From contig CANQJO010000005.1 in the NCBI GenBank assembly GCA_947624255.1, positions 79,610 through 143,609 of the forward strand: a DNA stretch of 64,000 nucleotides, read 5' to 3'. The translations under genes were made by a program, and so were the position numbers. Position 1 is the stretch's first letter, and every line of letters starts with the position of its first letter. The notes under the pieces are model-generated. The model was given only the letters and a program-made list of their open reading frames with translations, was not told the origin of the DNA and searched no databases. Source of the stretch: an uncultured Ruminococcus sp. (GTDB lineage: Bacteria > Bacillota > Clostridia > Oscillospirales > Ruminococcaceae). Below, piece by piece: positions 45,738 through 55,902 of this stretch.

Positions 45738-46733
45738 CTATTCTACTTTGAAATCTTCATTGAACATATTTGTTGAAAGATACCGCAGACCCGTATCCGG
45801 CAAAACGGCAACTATGGTTTTTCCCGCATTTTCGGGTTTTTTTGCAAGCTCTAAAGCAACATGAATTGCCGCACCGGATGATGCACCGATCAAAATTCCG
45901 TCTGTCCGTGCCACTTCTCTTGCCGCTGCATATGCCTGATTTGTATGGACTTCGTACCACTCGTCATAAACTTTTCTGTCAAGATTTGCAGGAATAAAGC
46001 GTTCCTCGACATTTTCAAACGGATGAACGCCCGTAATTTCCTCTTGGTCGGGATTTTCGGGAGTCTGGAAAGAATCCGGCGTAGGCTGAATTCCGACAAC
46101 TTTAATATCGGGATTTTTCGATTTCAGGAAATTTCCCGTGCCCGAAAGAGTACCGCCTGTGCCGACATTTGCTACGAGAATATCGACTTTTCCGTCCGTA
46201 TCTTCCCAGATTTCCGGACCTGTTGTGTTGAAATGGATTTCGGGATTTGCGGAATTTCTCGTCTGATCTGCAAACCACACTTTCTGCCCCTGCACAGCTC
46301 TTTCAAGAGCCTTTACACACTCAACAAAATCCGCACCGTACTTCTCCATACTTTCCACAATTTCGGGAACTTCCGTAATTTTGACCGTTTCACCGCCGAA
46401 AGCGTGAATTACCTGAAAACGTTCACGGCTGACCTGATCCTGAATGTAAACACGGAATTTATAGCCTTTTGCCGCCGCAATTGCCGCAAGTCCGATTCCT
46501 GTATTTCCGCTTGTAAGTTCAATAATTGTGTCATCTTTTTTGAGTTTTCCCGACTTTTCACCGTCCTCGATCATTGCAAGGGCAATTCTGTCCTTAACGC
46601 TCTGATTCGGATTGTAATACTCAAGTTTTACAAGGATCTTAGCCTTCAGATCGTGCTTTTTTTCAAAGCCGTGTATTTCAAGCAAGGGTGTATGTCCAAC
46701 AAGCTCCGTAATGGAATGATAAATTTTTGACAT
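45738..46733 (-). CDS. Divergent cysteine synthase-like PLP enzyme between nifH and nifD
   Basis: 331 residues. The PLP Lys is in [16 protein letters not shown] and the phosphate/substrate loop in [10 protein letters not shown]. The usual [12 protein letters not shown] loop is replaced by QEEITGVHPFENVEERF, so substrate or CysE contacts differ. Its slot between the Fe protein and the catalytic subunit, gaps of 11-12 bases, suggests it consumes the product of the reductase. It could use sulfide, methanethiol or another nucleophile with O-acetylserine or a homolog. A second, canonical cysK lies at 49179. Confidence 0.9.
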   Translation of the reverse strand: MSKIYHSITELVGHTPLLEIHGFEKKHDLKAKILVKLEYYNPNQSVKDRIALAMIEDGEKSGKLKKDDTIIELTSGNTGIGLAAIAAAKGYKFRVYIQDQVSRERFQVIHAFGGETVKITEVPEIVESMEKYGADFVECVKALERAVQGQKVWFADQTRNSANPEIHFNTTGPEIWEDTDGKVDILVANVGTGGTLSGTGNFLKSKNPDIKVVGIQPTPDSFQTPENPDQEEITGVHPFENVEERFIPANLDRKVYDEWYEVHTNQAYAAAREVARTDGILIGASSGAAIHVALELAKKPENAGKTIVAVLPDTGLRYLSTNMFNEDFKVE

Positions 46734-46745
46734 AAAAATCTCTCC

Positions 46746-47948
<1,203 letters not shown>

Positions 47949-47956
<8 letters not shown>

Positions 47957-48821
47957 GCGAAAAAGTCTCCTTTGCAGAAATTCTCCGCTGATAAATTTGT
48001 TCGCCGAATTCCGATTTTCCGGGGACTCCGACCGCATCGGCACGGCAATGCTGACAATGCCTGAAAACGTCGATATATTTACTTGCAAGCGTTCTGGCGT
48101 GGTCTATTTCCGCACAAGTCGGAGCTGAATATTCCGAAAGTTCAAACTGCGGAATAAGCGGAATTATGTTATAAATTTTCGCACCAATTTCACTCACGGT
48201 TTTTGCAATTTTCTCAATATGTCCGCCGTTGATCTCGGGAACAAGAACGGTATTTATTTTAACGGTAATTCCCGAATCAGCGACTTTTTTTATGCCTTTC
48301 AACTGATTTTCGATAAGAATTTCTGCTCCTTCAACACCGTCATAACGCTTGCCGTGATAGATTATGTATTTATTTAATTTTGCCTCAATTTCGGGATCTA
48401 CAGCATTCACCGTCACGGTCAGGGAGTCAATTCCGACTTCAATAATTTCGTCTGCTTTTTCGTAAAGCAAAAGACCGTTTGTGCTCATACACTTGATCAG
48501 ATCCGGAAATTTTTCTCCTATTTTTCGGAAAGTTTCAAGAGCGTTATCCGTAGCAAGAGTGTCCCCCGGACCTGCAATTCCTGCAACTTTAATTTCGGGG
48601 CAAATCGCAAGAGCCTTTTCAAGAATTTCTATACTTTCGTCAGGCGTGATAATTTTTGAAGTCACACCGGGACGGTTTTCGGTGTCATTTATTGCTCTCT
48701 CGCAAAATCGGCAGGCAATATTACAGCCGGGACTTACGGGCAAATGTATTCTTCCGGCATTATTTTTTTGCCCTCCGAAACAAGGGTGCGATCTCTGCAA
48801 ATCCTTATATGTATTGCTCAA
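47949..48821 (-). CDS. nifB: NifB-like radical SAM cofactor synthase
   Basis: 290 residues from a TTG at 48821. HPCFGG and SPGCNIACRFCERAIN give the radical SAM cluster, then ENRPGVTS, AGIAGPGDTLA, STNGLLL and the C-terminal CQHCRADAVG with Cys for accessory clusters. These are hallmarks of NifB, which makes the carbide-centred 8Fe core. The NifX-like domain fused in some NifB proteins is here a separate gene next door. No nifE or nifN is present, so the core may be used directly. Confidence 0.93.
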
Positions 48822-48865
48822 ATTATCACTTCTCTCGATTGAATTTTCGGCAATGCTGCTGTCGA

Positions 48866-48938
48866 TGGCGATGCTGAGCGGATTTGAACCGCTAACTTCG
48901 GTTTTGCAGACCTATGCCATTCCAACGGCTACAGCATC
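48866..48938 (-). tRNA. tRNA-Cys (anticodon GCA), atypical, G73
   Basis: 73 nt with encoded CCA. Acceptor GATGCTG/CAGCATC, D arm GCCG/TGGC, anticodon stem TAGGT/ACCGA with one A-G mismatch, loop CTGCAAA (anticodon GCA), T arm AGCGG/CCGCT. The discriminator is G where tRNA-Cys almost always has U. It sits inside the cysteine/nitrogenase-like operon, 45 bases before the nifB-like start. Being charged with cysteine is not certain. Confidence 0.85.
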
Positions 48939-48940
48939 AT

Positions 48941-48994
48941 AAAACAAAAAGACCGGAGGTATCGTAAGTGAAATTCACCTGACAAAACCTCCGG
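48941..48994 (-). terminator. Terminator between yezD and tRNA-Cys
   Basis: On the minus strand CCGGAGGT (48994-48987) pairs with ACCTCCGG (48960-48953). An inner GTGAA/TTCAC stem lies in the loop, and TCTTTTTGTTTT follows. It ends three bases before the tRNA, so nif genes depend on read-through or another start. Confidence 0.72.
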
Positions 48995-49002
48995 CTTTCC
49001 GG

Positions 49003-49149
49003 TCAGTCTTTTAATCGGTATTTTTCTGTTTTATCTATTTGTATAATTTTTCCGTCCTGCACGATCAGGGTGATACTGCCAAATTTCATATTTTCAAGGA
49101 GTTTTTCAAGCATTTCCAAGTGAGAAATTTTCTCAGCCGGTTCATTCAT
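49003..49149 (-). CDS. yezD: YezD family small protein (DUF2292)
   Basis: 48 residues: MNEPAEKISHLEMLEKLLEN followed by MKFGSITLIVQDGKIIQIDK and a short tail. It is the whole length of this family, which is found beside sulfur assimilation genes in Firmicutes, function unknown. It lies 29 bases after the canonical cysK in the same operon. GGGGTG is upstream of the ATG. Confidence 0.88.
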   Translation of the reverse strand: MNEPAEKISHLEMLEKLLENMKFGSITLIVQDGKIIQIDKTEKYRLKD

Positions 49150-49178
49150 TTTGCATTCACCCCATTCAAAAAACGCTG

Positions 49179-50117
49179 TTAATTATTGCTGAAAAGAGGA
49201 GTTGACAAATATCTGTCGCCCGAATCAGGAAGAAGAACGACTATTGTTTTGCCCTTATTTTCGGGTCTTCCGGCAAGAATTTTCGCCGCTTTGAGTGCCG
49301 CACCCGAAGAAATTCCGACTAAAATTCCCTCGCTTACCGCAAAGGCTTTTCCTTCTGCAAATGCATCATCATTTTCAATTGCAAGCACTTCATCATAAAC
49401 GCTCGTGTTGAGAGTTTCGGGAATAAATCCTGCGCCGATTCCCTGAATTTTGTGAGGACCTGCTTTGCCCTGCGAAAGTACGGGAGATGATGCAGGTTCA
49501 ACTGCAACGACCTTTACATTGGGATTCTGCTCTTTCAGATACTCGCCGACACCTGTAATTGTTCCGCCGGTTCCCACACCTGCGACAAAAATATCAACCT
49601 TACCGTCGGTCTGCTCCCAGATCTCCGGACCTGTTGTTGCCTTATGAATTGCCGGATTTGCAGGGTTCACAAACTGTCCTAAAATCACAGATCCCTCTAT
49701 CTGCTGATTGAGCTCCTCAGCCTTTGCGATTGCGCCTTTCATGCCCTTTGCGCCCTCTGTAAGCACAAGTTCAGCGCCGTATGCCTTGAGGAGATTTCGT
49801 CTTTCAACGCTCATCGTGTCGGGAAGAGTGAGTATCGCCTTGTAGCCTTTTGCCGCCGCAACTGCCGCAAGTCCGATTCCCGTGTTGCCCGAAGTCGGCT
49901 CGATTATGGTCGCACCGGGTTTCAGAATTCCCTTTTTTTCGGCATCTTCGATCATTGCAAGGGCAATTCTGTCCTTGACCGAACCTGCCGGATTGAGATA
50001 CTCCAGCTTTGCGAGAATTGTTGCATTGCTTATTCCGGCTTTCTTTGCGTAGCCGTTAAGTTTAAGTATCGGTGTACCGCCGATGAGTTGCAGTGCGCTT
50101 TCTTTAATATTGCTCAT
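49179..50117 (-). CDS. cysK: Cysteine synthase (O-acetylserine sulfhydrylase)
   Basis: 312 residues from the ATG at 50117 (GGAGGTAA upstream; the longer frame overlaps the leader). PLP Lys in [16 protein letters not shown], substrate loop [10 protein letters not shown], and the classical [14 protein letters not shown] loop. It makes cysteine from O-acetylserine and sulfide. First gene of the nif-like operon behind a LysR-type site and a metY-like leader motif. Confidence 0.95.
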   Translation of the reverse strand: MSNIKESALQLIGGTPILKLNGYAKKAGISNATILAKLEYLNPAGSVKDRIALAMIEDAEKKGILKPGATIIEPTSGNTGIGLAAVAAAKGYKAILTLPDTMSVERRNLLKAYGAELVLTEGAKGMKGAIAKAEELNQQIEGSVILGQFVNPANPAIHKATTGPEIWEQTDGKVDIFVAGVGTGGTITGVGEYLKEQNPNVKVVAVEPASSPVLSQGKAGPHKIQGIGAGFIPETLNTSVYDEVLAIENDDAFAEGKAFAVSEGILVGISSGAALKAAKILAGRPENKGKTIVVLLPDSGDRYLSTPLFSNN

Positions 50118-50146
50118 AATAATTACCTCCGTAAAATAAATTTCTG

Positions 50147-50168
50147 TTATCCTATTTTTTGCATAGGT
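50147..50168 (-). promoter_or_regulatory. Leader operator shared with metY
   Basis: On the minus strand ACCTA-N9-TAGGATAA, the same length and spacing as at 12614-12635 before metY. It lies between the -10 and the cysK ribosome site, where a bound repressor would block transcription. Confidence 0.55.
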
Positions 50169-50186
50169 TTTATCGGGTATGTATTT

Positions 50187-50276
50187 AGTATACACCATAT
50201 TTTTCATTTTGTCAAGGCTTTTTTCAAAAATTTCGCTATATACAAATTCTATTGCAAGTTATAGATTTTCTTAATA
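50187..50276 (-). promoter_or_regulatory. cysK/nif-like operon promoter with upstream activator site A
   Basis: TTGACA (50215-50210), 17 bases, TATACT (50192-50187). Upstream at 50276-50249 is TATTA-N7-CTATA-N6-AATAG, a variant of the four-copy island operator TATAG-N7-CTATA-N6-TATAG. It is 33 bases from -35, against 11 at the other three. Confidence 0.7.
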
Positions 50277-50288
50277 GCTACGCCCAAA

Positions 50289-51465
50289 TTACAGCACATT
50301 TTTTATACGTTCAAGTGCCTCTTGCAGAATACTTCTCGGGCAGGCAGCGTTTATCCGCTCAAATCCCTCTCCGCATTTGCCGAAAATTTTACCGCTGTCA
50401 AGCCATAACTTCGCATTATGAATAATTCGCCTGTCAAGCTCCTCCGTGGACAGTCCTGTTTTTCGGAAATCAAGCCATACGAGATATGTGCCCTCTGTGT
50501 CGATCATTCTGACTTCCGGGAGATTATTTTTCACGAAATTTTGAACAAAATCAATATTCCCCCTCACATATTCGATCATTTTATAATACCATTCCTCGCC
50601 CTTGCTGTAAGCCGTTTCAGCTGCCACAAGTCCCAAAACACTCATTTGACTGATCCCTGCGGCATTGACTTCCTTGCGAAATTTACGCCTTAGCTGTGCG
50701 TTCGGAATAAAAATATTTGAGATCAGCATACTTGCAAGATTAAAGGTCTTACTCGGCGATGTGCAGATAATGCAATTCTGCTGATATTTTTCACCGAGAT
50801 TTGCAAAAACGGTATGCTTTCCACGAAAAACAAAATCCTGATGAATTTCGTCACTCACAACAATAACATTGTGTTTGAGGCAAATATCGCCGATTTTACA
50901 CAGTTCCTCAACCGTCCAGACACGTCCTGAGGGATTATGCGGACTGCAAAACAAAAACAATTTTTATGTGATTTTCAACGATTTTTCGTTCAAAATCTTC
51001 AAAATCAATATGATAACGGTTGTCATCACCAAGAAACAGATCATTGCTGACGATTTTTCTGCCGTTGTCCTCGATCACTTCCGAGAACGGATAGTAAACA
51101 GGCTGTTGTATCAGAACGCTTTCATTTGGCTGTGTATAGGCTTTTACCGCCATTGCAAGCGCAAAAACAACTCCGGGAGTTTTGATGAGCCATTTTTCTT
51201 CCGGTATCCAATTATGATGAATTTCCATCCAGTCACGGACAATTTCAAAATACGGTGTCTGCACCTCGCTGTAGCCGAAAATTCCGTGATTTACACGTTC
51301 AATTAAGGCATCCTGAATATATGATGAAGTCTCAAAATCCATATCCGCAACCCAGAGTGGGAGCACATCTTCGGGCATTCCGCGGCGTTTTGCAAAATCA
51401 TATTTCAGACATCTTGTGTTCCTGCGGTCTATAATTTTATCAAAATCAAGATTTCTCTCCGCCAT
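50289..51465 (-). pseudogene. patB: PatB/MalY-like C-S beta-lyase with frameshift
   Basis: Two overlapping frames (51465-50935 and 50960-50289) together give a full-length PLP C-S lyase of about 390 residues. The first has PLWVADMDFET and GIFGYSEV; the second has FLFCSPHNPSGRVW and the PLP Lys in CTSPSKTFNLAS. They meet at an A/T-rich run near 50950-50966, where one base too many breaks the frame. All else is intact, so this is a recent mutation or a sequence error. The enzyme releases thiol or sulfide from cystathionine or cysteine conjugates. Confidence 0.85.
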
Positions 51466-52624
51466 TTAATTCACGCTCCGTTTCACGAATAACCTTTTCA
51501 AGCTCATAAATTAAATCGTCTGAATTTTCGATTCCGACAGAAATGCGAAGCGTACTCTCTGTAATACCGTTTTTTTCACGAATTTCCTGCGGAACATCGG
51601 CGTGTGTCTGCGTTGTGGGGTAGGTTATCAGCGTTTCAACTCCGCCAAGACTTTCCGCAAATTTTATCATGCGGACTTTTTCAAGAATTGAAAGTGCAAA
51701 TTCTTTGCTTTCTACTTGAAATGTCAGCATTGCGCCAAATCCGCGGGCTTGTTTTTTCATGATCTCATGACCGGGATGTTCCGGAAGTCCGGGATAGATC
51801 ACGTTTGTGACAGCTTTTTGTTTTTTCAGCCGCTTTGCTATTTTCAGCGCATTTTCCTGCGATTTTTCCATGCGGATCCCGAGAGTTTTTATTCCTCTGA
51901 GTATAAGCCAGCAGTCAAACGGCGCAAGACCTGCACCTGTGGTTTTTATCAAGAACCGTAATCTTTCGGCAATTTCAGGATTTTTTGTCACAGGAAATCC
52001 CGCAAGCGTATCATTATGACCGCCTAAAAATTTCGTTCCGCTGTGTACCACAATATCAGCACCCAAATCAAGCGGATTCTGAAAATAAGGCGACATAAAT
52101 GTATTGTCAACGATCAGCAAAATTCCGCTGTTTTTCGTTATTTCAGCCACTTTTGCAATGTCCGTGACGTGCATCATCGGGTTGGTCGGAGTTTCAATAT
52201 AGACCGCTTTTGTAGTATCTGTAATATAATTTTCTATATTTTCTTTGTAACAGTCGATATTTGAAAATTTAATGCCGTTTTTCTCCGAAATATTGCGAAA
52301 AAGCCGTATGCTTCCGCCGTACAGGTCGGAATCCGCAATTATGTGGTCGCCCGGCTTGAAAATCTCCATAAGGAGCGAAATTGCAGCCATTCCCGAAGAA
52401 AGTGCAAATCCGTCCGTGCCGTTTTCAAGCGATGCAACGACTTTTTCCAAATGCTCTCTCGTGGGATTTTGCAGGCGTGAATAATCAAATCCTGAGCTTT
52501 TTTCGACACCTTCATGTGCATAAGTTGCCGTCTGATAGATCGGATAGCTGATTGCTCCGTAATTTACTGTACGGCCCTCTGTTTCCTCTAAATGCAAACA
52601 CTTTGTTTCAATTGACCTTTCCAT
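51446..52624 (-). CDS. Cystathionine gamma-synthase/lyase family enzyme
   Basis: 392 residues, with PLP Lys in VVHSGTKFLGGHND (Gly in place of the usual Ala before Thr). Other motifs: YSRLQNPTREHLEKV, LSSGMAAISLLME and ETPTNPMMHVTDI. Family members interconvert cysteine, cystathionine, homocysteine or add sulfide or thiols to activated homoserine; the exact reaction cannot be read. It lies between the CoA ligase and the C-S lyase, in one operon. Confidence 0.93.
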   Translation of the reverse strand: MERSIETKCLHLEETEGRTVNYGAISYPIYQTATYAHEGVEKSSGFDYSRLQNPTREHLEKVVASLENGTDGFALSSGMAAISLLMEIFKPGDHIIADSDLYGGSIRLFRNISEKNGIKFSNIDCYKENIENYITDTTKAVYIETPTNPMMHVTDIAKVAEITKNSGILLIVDNTFMSPYFQNPLDLGADIVVHSGTKFLGGHNDTLAGFPVTKNPEIAERLRFLIKTTGAGLAPFDCWLILRGIKTLGIRMEKSQENALKIAKRLKKQKAVTNVIYPGLPEHPGHEIMKKQARGFGAMLTFQVESKEFALSILEKVRMIKFAESLGGVETLITYPTTQTHADVPQEIREKNGITESTLRISVGIENSDDLIYELEKVIRETERELNGGEKS

Positions 52625-52633
52625 AACAGTTCC

Positions 52634-53977
52634 TCAAATCGTATAGTCCGGTTTCCTTTCATCAATAATTCTCTTTGATTTATGCTCCGAACGTGTATCA
52701 AGACCGCCGTCGGGATGTACAACAACATTGTACGGTTTTACACCGATCCTTGCCTTTAATGCTGCTGAAACTTTTTCCGCAACAGACTCATCAGATGCAG
52801 GATTATCGGCATTCTTTTCAATTTCAACAGAATATTTGCAGGTGAAATCCTTTTCAAATACACGAATAAGATATTCGCCTGTCACGCCGTCAAGCTCTCT
52901 GATAACCGCCTCAATATCGCTCGGAAAAACATTAACTGCGGAAACTATAAACATATCGTCTTTTCTGCCGTTGATGTGGATTCTGCCGTGAGTACGTCCG
53001 CATTTGCAGGGCGTGTTGTCTATGTAGCCGATGTCGCCCGTCTTGAAACGGATCAGCGGTCTTGCGTGCTTACGGAGTGTGGTGAACACCAGTTCGCCGA
53101 CTTCGCCGGGAGGCAAAATTTCACCCGTATGAATGTCAACCGTTTCCACAAGAATATGATTTTCCGCAATGTGCAATCCGTCATGATACTCGCATTGTGC
53201 GGCACAAGCGCCGAAAATGTCGGAAAGTCCGTAAAAATCGTAAACTTCAGCACCCCATAGATCTTCAATTGCTTTTCTTGTCGAGTCAATAGAACCGCCA
53301 AGTTCTCCGGCAACGATAATTTTCTTGATAGACAGATCTTTTTTTGGATCAATGCCTGCTTTTTTAGCCTTTTCGCCCAACTGCCATGCATAGGATGGAC
53401 TCGTCCAGATAATAGTCGGCTGATAAGTTTTCAGAATAAATAAAAGTCTTTCGCTTGGAAGTGTGCCTCCCCAGATACATAATGCTCCGAGATTCTGCGC
53501 TCCTATAACGTCAGGACCTCCGACATACAGAGAGAAATTCAAAGCGTGAACATAGCGGTCATTTGGTCTCATGCCGATTTGCCAGAACCAGCGGCTTTCC
53601 GTGTCTTGAAATTCATCGAAATCCTGCTTTGTAAACGGACTCATCGTAGGCACTCCTGTTGAGCCTGATGACGTTGAAATAAACACAACATCTTCTTCGG
53701 GAACGGCGCATAATTCCCCAAGAAATGAGCCTACACCCTGCGTGTCACGCTGAGTTTTTTTGTTGATAAACGGGAATTTCTGAATGTCGGCAAGAGTGTG
53801 AATATCCTCCGGCTTTACGCCTGCTTCATCAAACGAACGCTTATAATAGGGAGCGTTTTCATAGGCAAACTTCACGATCTCTTTCAGATCCTCAAGCTGC
53901 TTTTTTTCAAGCTCCTCACGGGGCATTGTTTCAAGTTTCTCGTCCCAGAATTTATTGTTGATATCTCTTGTACTCAT
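52634..53977 (-). CDS. Phenylacetate-CoA ligase-like acyl-CoA synthetase
   Basis: 447 residues. AMP-binding loop STSSGSTGVPT, YGLSDIFG, RFKTGDIGYID, and C-terminal INGRKDDMF. Members join CoA to phenylacetate, indoleacetate or related acids with ATP, or run backward to make ATP. Here it heads an operon with sulfur enzymes and bears the shared operator. A substrate such as a 3-methylthiopropionate-type acid is possible but unproven; aryl-acetate is the alternative. Confidence 0.9.
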   Translation of the reverse strand: MSTRDINNKFWDEKLETMPREELEKKQLEDLKEIVKFAYENAPYYKRSFDEAGVKPEDIHTLADIQKFPFINKKTQRDTQGVGSFLGELCAVPEEDVVFISTSSGSTGVPTMSPFTKQDFDEFQDTESRWFWQIGMRPNDRYVHALNFSLYVGGPDVIGAQNLGALCIWGGTLPSERLLFILKTYQPTIIWTSPSYAWQLGEKAKKAGIDPKKDLSIKKIIVAGELGGSIDSTRKAIEDLWGAEVYDFYGLSDIFGACAAQCEYHDGLHIAENHILVETVDIHTGEILPPGEVGELVFTTLRKHARPLIRFKTGDIGYIDNTPCKCGRTHGRIHINGRKDDMFIVSAVNVFPSDIEAVIRELDGVTGEYLIRVFEKDFTCKYSVEIEKNADNPASDESVAEKVSAALKARIGVKPYNVVVHPDGGLDTRSEHKSKRIIDERKPDYTI

Positions 53978-54024
53978 GTTACATTACCTCCAAAAATTTT
54001 TACAGGTTTTCCTGTTCTGTTATT

Positions 54025-54092
54025 ATTATACACCCACTTTTCCTATTTGTCTAATATGTATTATCTATAGCAGGTTATAGTTTGAATCTATA
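54025..54092 (-). promoter_or_regulatory. CoA-ligase operon promoter with operator copy B
   Basis: TAGACA (54053-54048), 17 bases, TATAAT (54030-54025). Operator TATAG-N7-CTATA-N6-TATAG at 54092-54065, 11 bases from -35, a full match. Confidence 0.75.
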
Positions 54093-54160
54093 AGAGCCTA
54101 TTCAGTATCTTCTATGCTATGAGCAAATTTTTAAGCATAAGAAGATACCGAACAGGTTCT
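54093..54160. repeat. Long imperfect palindrome after ssuC-like gene
   Basis: AGAGCCTATTC (54093-54103) pairs with GAACAGGTTCT (54150-54160), and AGTATCTTCTATGCT pairs with AGCATAAGAAGATAC inward, closing on a 15-base loop. No T-run follows on either strand, so it is not a standard terminator. It resembles a MITE or IS end. Confidence 0.6.
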
Positions 54161-54166
54161 AAGAGA

Positions 54167-55087
54167 TCACCCTTTCCAACGTAAAAGATACTGCCGGAAT
54201 ATGTTAAATAGAAATGTCACGGCAATAACGACAATGCCAATAACAAGCAGACCGGTGATCGTTCGTGTATAATCGCCAAAGTCAGAGTAGTACTTGACAT
54301 AGTAACCCATGCCATCCCTTGCTCCGATCATCTCGGCAGAGGTCAGGAGAATAAATGACACGCTGAGTCCCTGATTACAGCCCAGGAAAATTTGTGAAAG
54401 TGATGCCGGAAGAATAATTGATGTCAGCATGGCAGGTTTTTTCACATTCAGAACTTTTGCAGAATCTATGATCTTCTTGTCAACGTTCAGTACTCCGCTC
54501 ATTGTACCTGCAAATATCGGCCAAAACGATGCGAGAAAGATCACAAATATCGAAACGGAACGGAACGTGGGTAAAAGTGCAATTCCATATGGAATATATA
54601 CGATCGGCGGAATAGAACTGAAAAATTTTGTCAGATATGATGCTGCATTTCCGAGTCTCGCATTCAATCCGATCAGAAGTCCTAAAGGTATAGCCGTCAC
54701 CGCTGCAAGCAAAAATCCTTGAACGATAATTCCTACAGAGCTTTTGATATTGGTTAAAATAACAGTTTTATCCTCCGCAAACTGAGCGATCACTTTTCCG
54801 GGAGGAGGAAAAAGCAAATCATTAAGCAAATCAAATTTAGCCGTTGCCAAAGTCCATGCTGTCAGGAACACATAAATAAAGCCGAAAATATCAAGTGTCA
54901 GCAACAACGATTCTTTTTTCTTTATCAAAAAGGAGCATATGATCACAACGGCTTCTGCTGCAATTGCAAAGGCGATCAGGCTTGACGTGCAGACTTCTTT
55001 TGACGATTTATTTGGCAAGAGCTGTATGAGCATAAGAATTGCGAAAAAAATATGCGTTATTCTTAAAAATCTCGCTTTTATCGTCAT
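54167..55087 (-). CDS. ABC transporter permease (SsuC/TauC-like)
   Basis: 306 residues, about seven helices, with the permease EAA-type loop (SFWPIFAGTMSGVLNVDKKI then IIDSAKVLNVKKP). It has an unusual N-terminal part with two to three extra helices. Family imports sulfonates, taurine, or similar. Start overlaps ATPase stop by four bases. Part of an ssuABC-like operon in the sulfur regulon. Confidence 0.9.
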   Translation of the reverse strand: MTIKARFLRITHIFFAILMLIQLLPNKSSKEVCTSSLIAFAIAAEAVVIICSFLIKKKESLLLTLDIFGFIYVFLTAWTLATAKFDLLNDLLFPPPGKVIAQFAEDKTVILTNIKSSVGIIVQGFLLAAVTAIPLGLLIGLNARLGNAASYLTKFFSSIPPIVYIPYGIALLPTFRSVSIFVIFLASFWPIFAGTMSGVLNVDKKIIDSAKVLNVKKPAMLTSIILPASLSQIFLGCNQGLSVSFILLTSAEMIGARDGMGYYVKYYSDFGDYTRTITGLLVIGIVVIAVTFLFNIFRQYLLRWKG

Positions 55088-55902
55088 ATTACCACCTCAT
55101 TTCCGCCGATCCTGTCAGCAATATCGTGGTAGAACATGGACAGCAGCTTGCTGCGTAATGCAGCATAATCCTTGCGTTCGATCAACTTTTCTCGATTTCT
55201 CGGACGCTCAAAGGGAACTTCTACAATATCATAAACTGTTCCCGGATGAGATGTCAGAACAACAATTTTATCGGACAGAAAAATCGCTTCATCAATGTCG
55301 TGAGTCACAAATACCACTGTTTTTTTATTTTCGGAGTTTTCTCCCTCCCACAATTTCAGAAGCAGCTCCTGCAAAGCAATACGATTTTTTGCATCAAGAG
55401 CGCTGAACGGCTCGTCCATAAGAAGAATTTCCGTATCCATTGCCAAAGCTCTTGCAATTGCTGCTCTTTGCTGCATTCCGCCCGAAAGCCGGGAAGGATA
55501 TTTATTTTTGAACTCGCTTAATCCGACTTTGTCCAGAAATTCATCTGCGATTTGCAGACGCTGCGTTCGGGATAATTCCTTTCTCACCTGCTGAATACCA
55601 AAAGCCACATTTTTTCGTGTTGTCATCCACGGAAAAAGAGAATAATGCTGAAACACAACGCTGCGATTGCTGCCGGTGCCGTTCACCCTTTCGCCGTCAA
55701 TCAGCACTTCACCCTCCGCAGGCTTGTTGATACCCTCCAAAACGCTGAGAAGTGTGGATTTTCCGCAGCCGCTTGCACCGATAATGCTGACAAATTCGCC
55801 TTCATTGACAGGAAAGCTGACATTTTTCAAAGCCGTGAAGCTCTTCTTTTTCTCGATATAATCTACGGTCAGATTTTTGATCTCAATTTTACTCGTATTC
55901 AT
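55084..55902 (-). CDS. ABC transporter ATP-binding protein (SsuB/TauB-like)
   Basis: 272 residues from the ATG at 55902 (GCAGGAG upstream). Walker A GASGCGKST, signature LSGGMQQR, Walker B ILLMDEPFSALD, and switch His in VTHDID. Sulfonate/nitrate-type importer ATPase. Overlaps both neighbours. Confidence 0.94.
   Translation of the reverse strand: MNTSKIEIKNLTVDYIEKKKSFTALKNVSFPVNEGEFVSIIGASGCGKSTLLSVLEGINKPAEGEVLIDGERVNGTGSNRSVVFQHYSLFPWMTTRKNVAFGIQQVRKELSRTQRLQIADEFLDKVGLSEFKNKYPSRLSGGMQQRAAIARALAMDTEILLMDEPFSALDAKNRIALQELLLKLWEGENSENKKTVVFVTHDIDEAIFLSDKIVVLTSHPGTVYDIVEVPFERPRNREKLIERKDYAALRSKLLSMFYHDIADRIGGNEVVI

Noticed and set aside
50935..50966. Programmed frameshift in the C-S lyase gene
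   Set aside because: No slippery heptamer with a downstream structure is evident and the family is not known for it; mutation or sequence error is simpler.
52634..53977. Firm call as phenylacetate-CoA ligase
   Set aside because: The family covers several acids and the regulon points to sulfur metabolism, so the substrate is left open.
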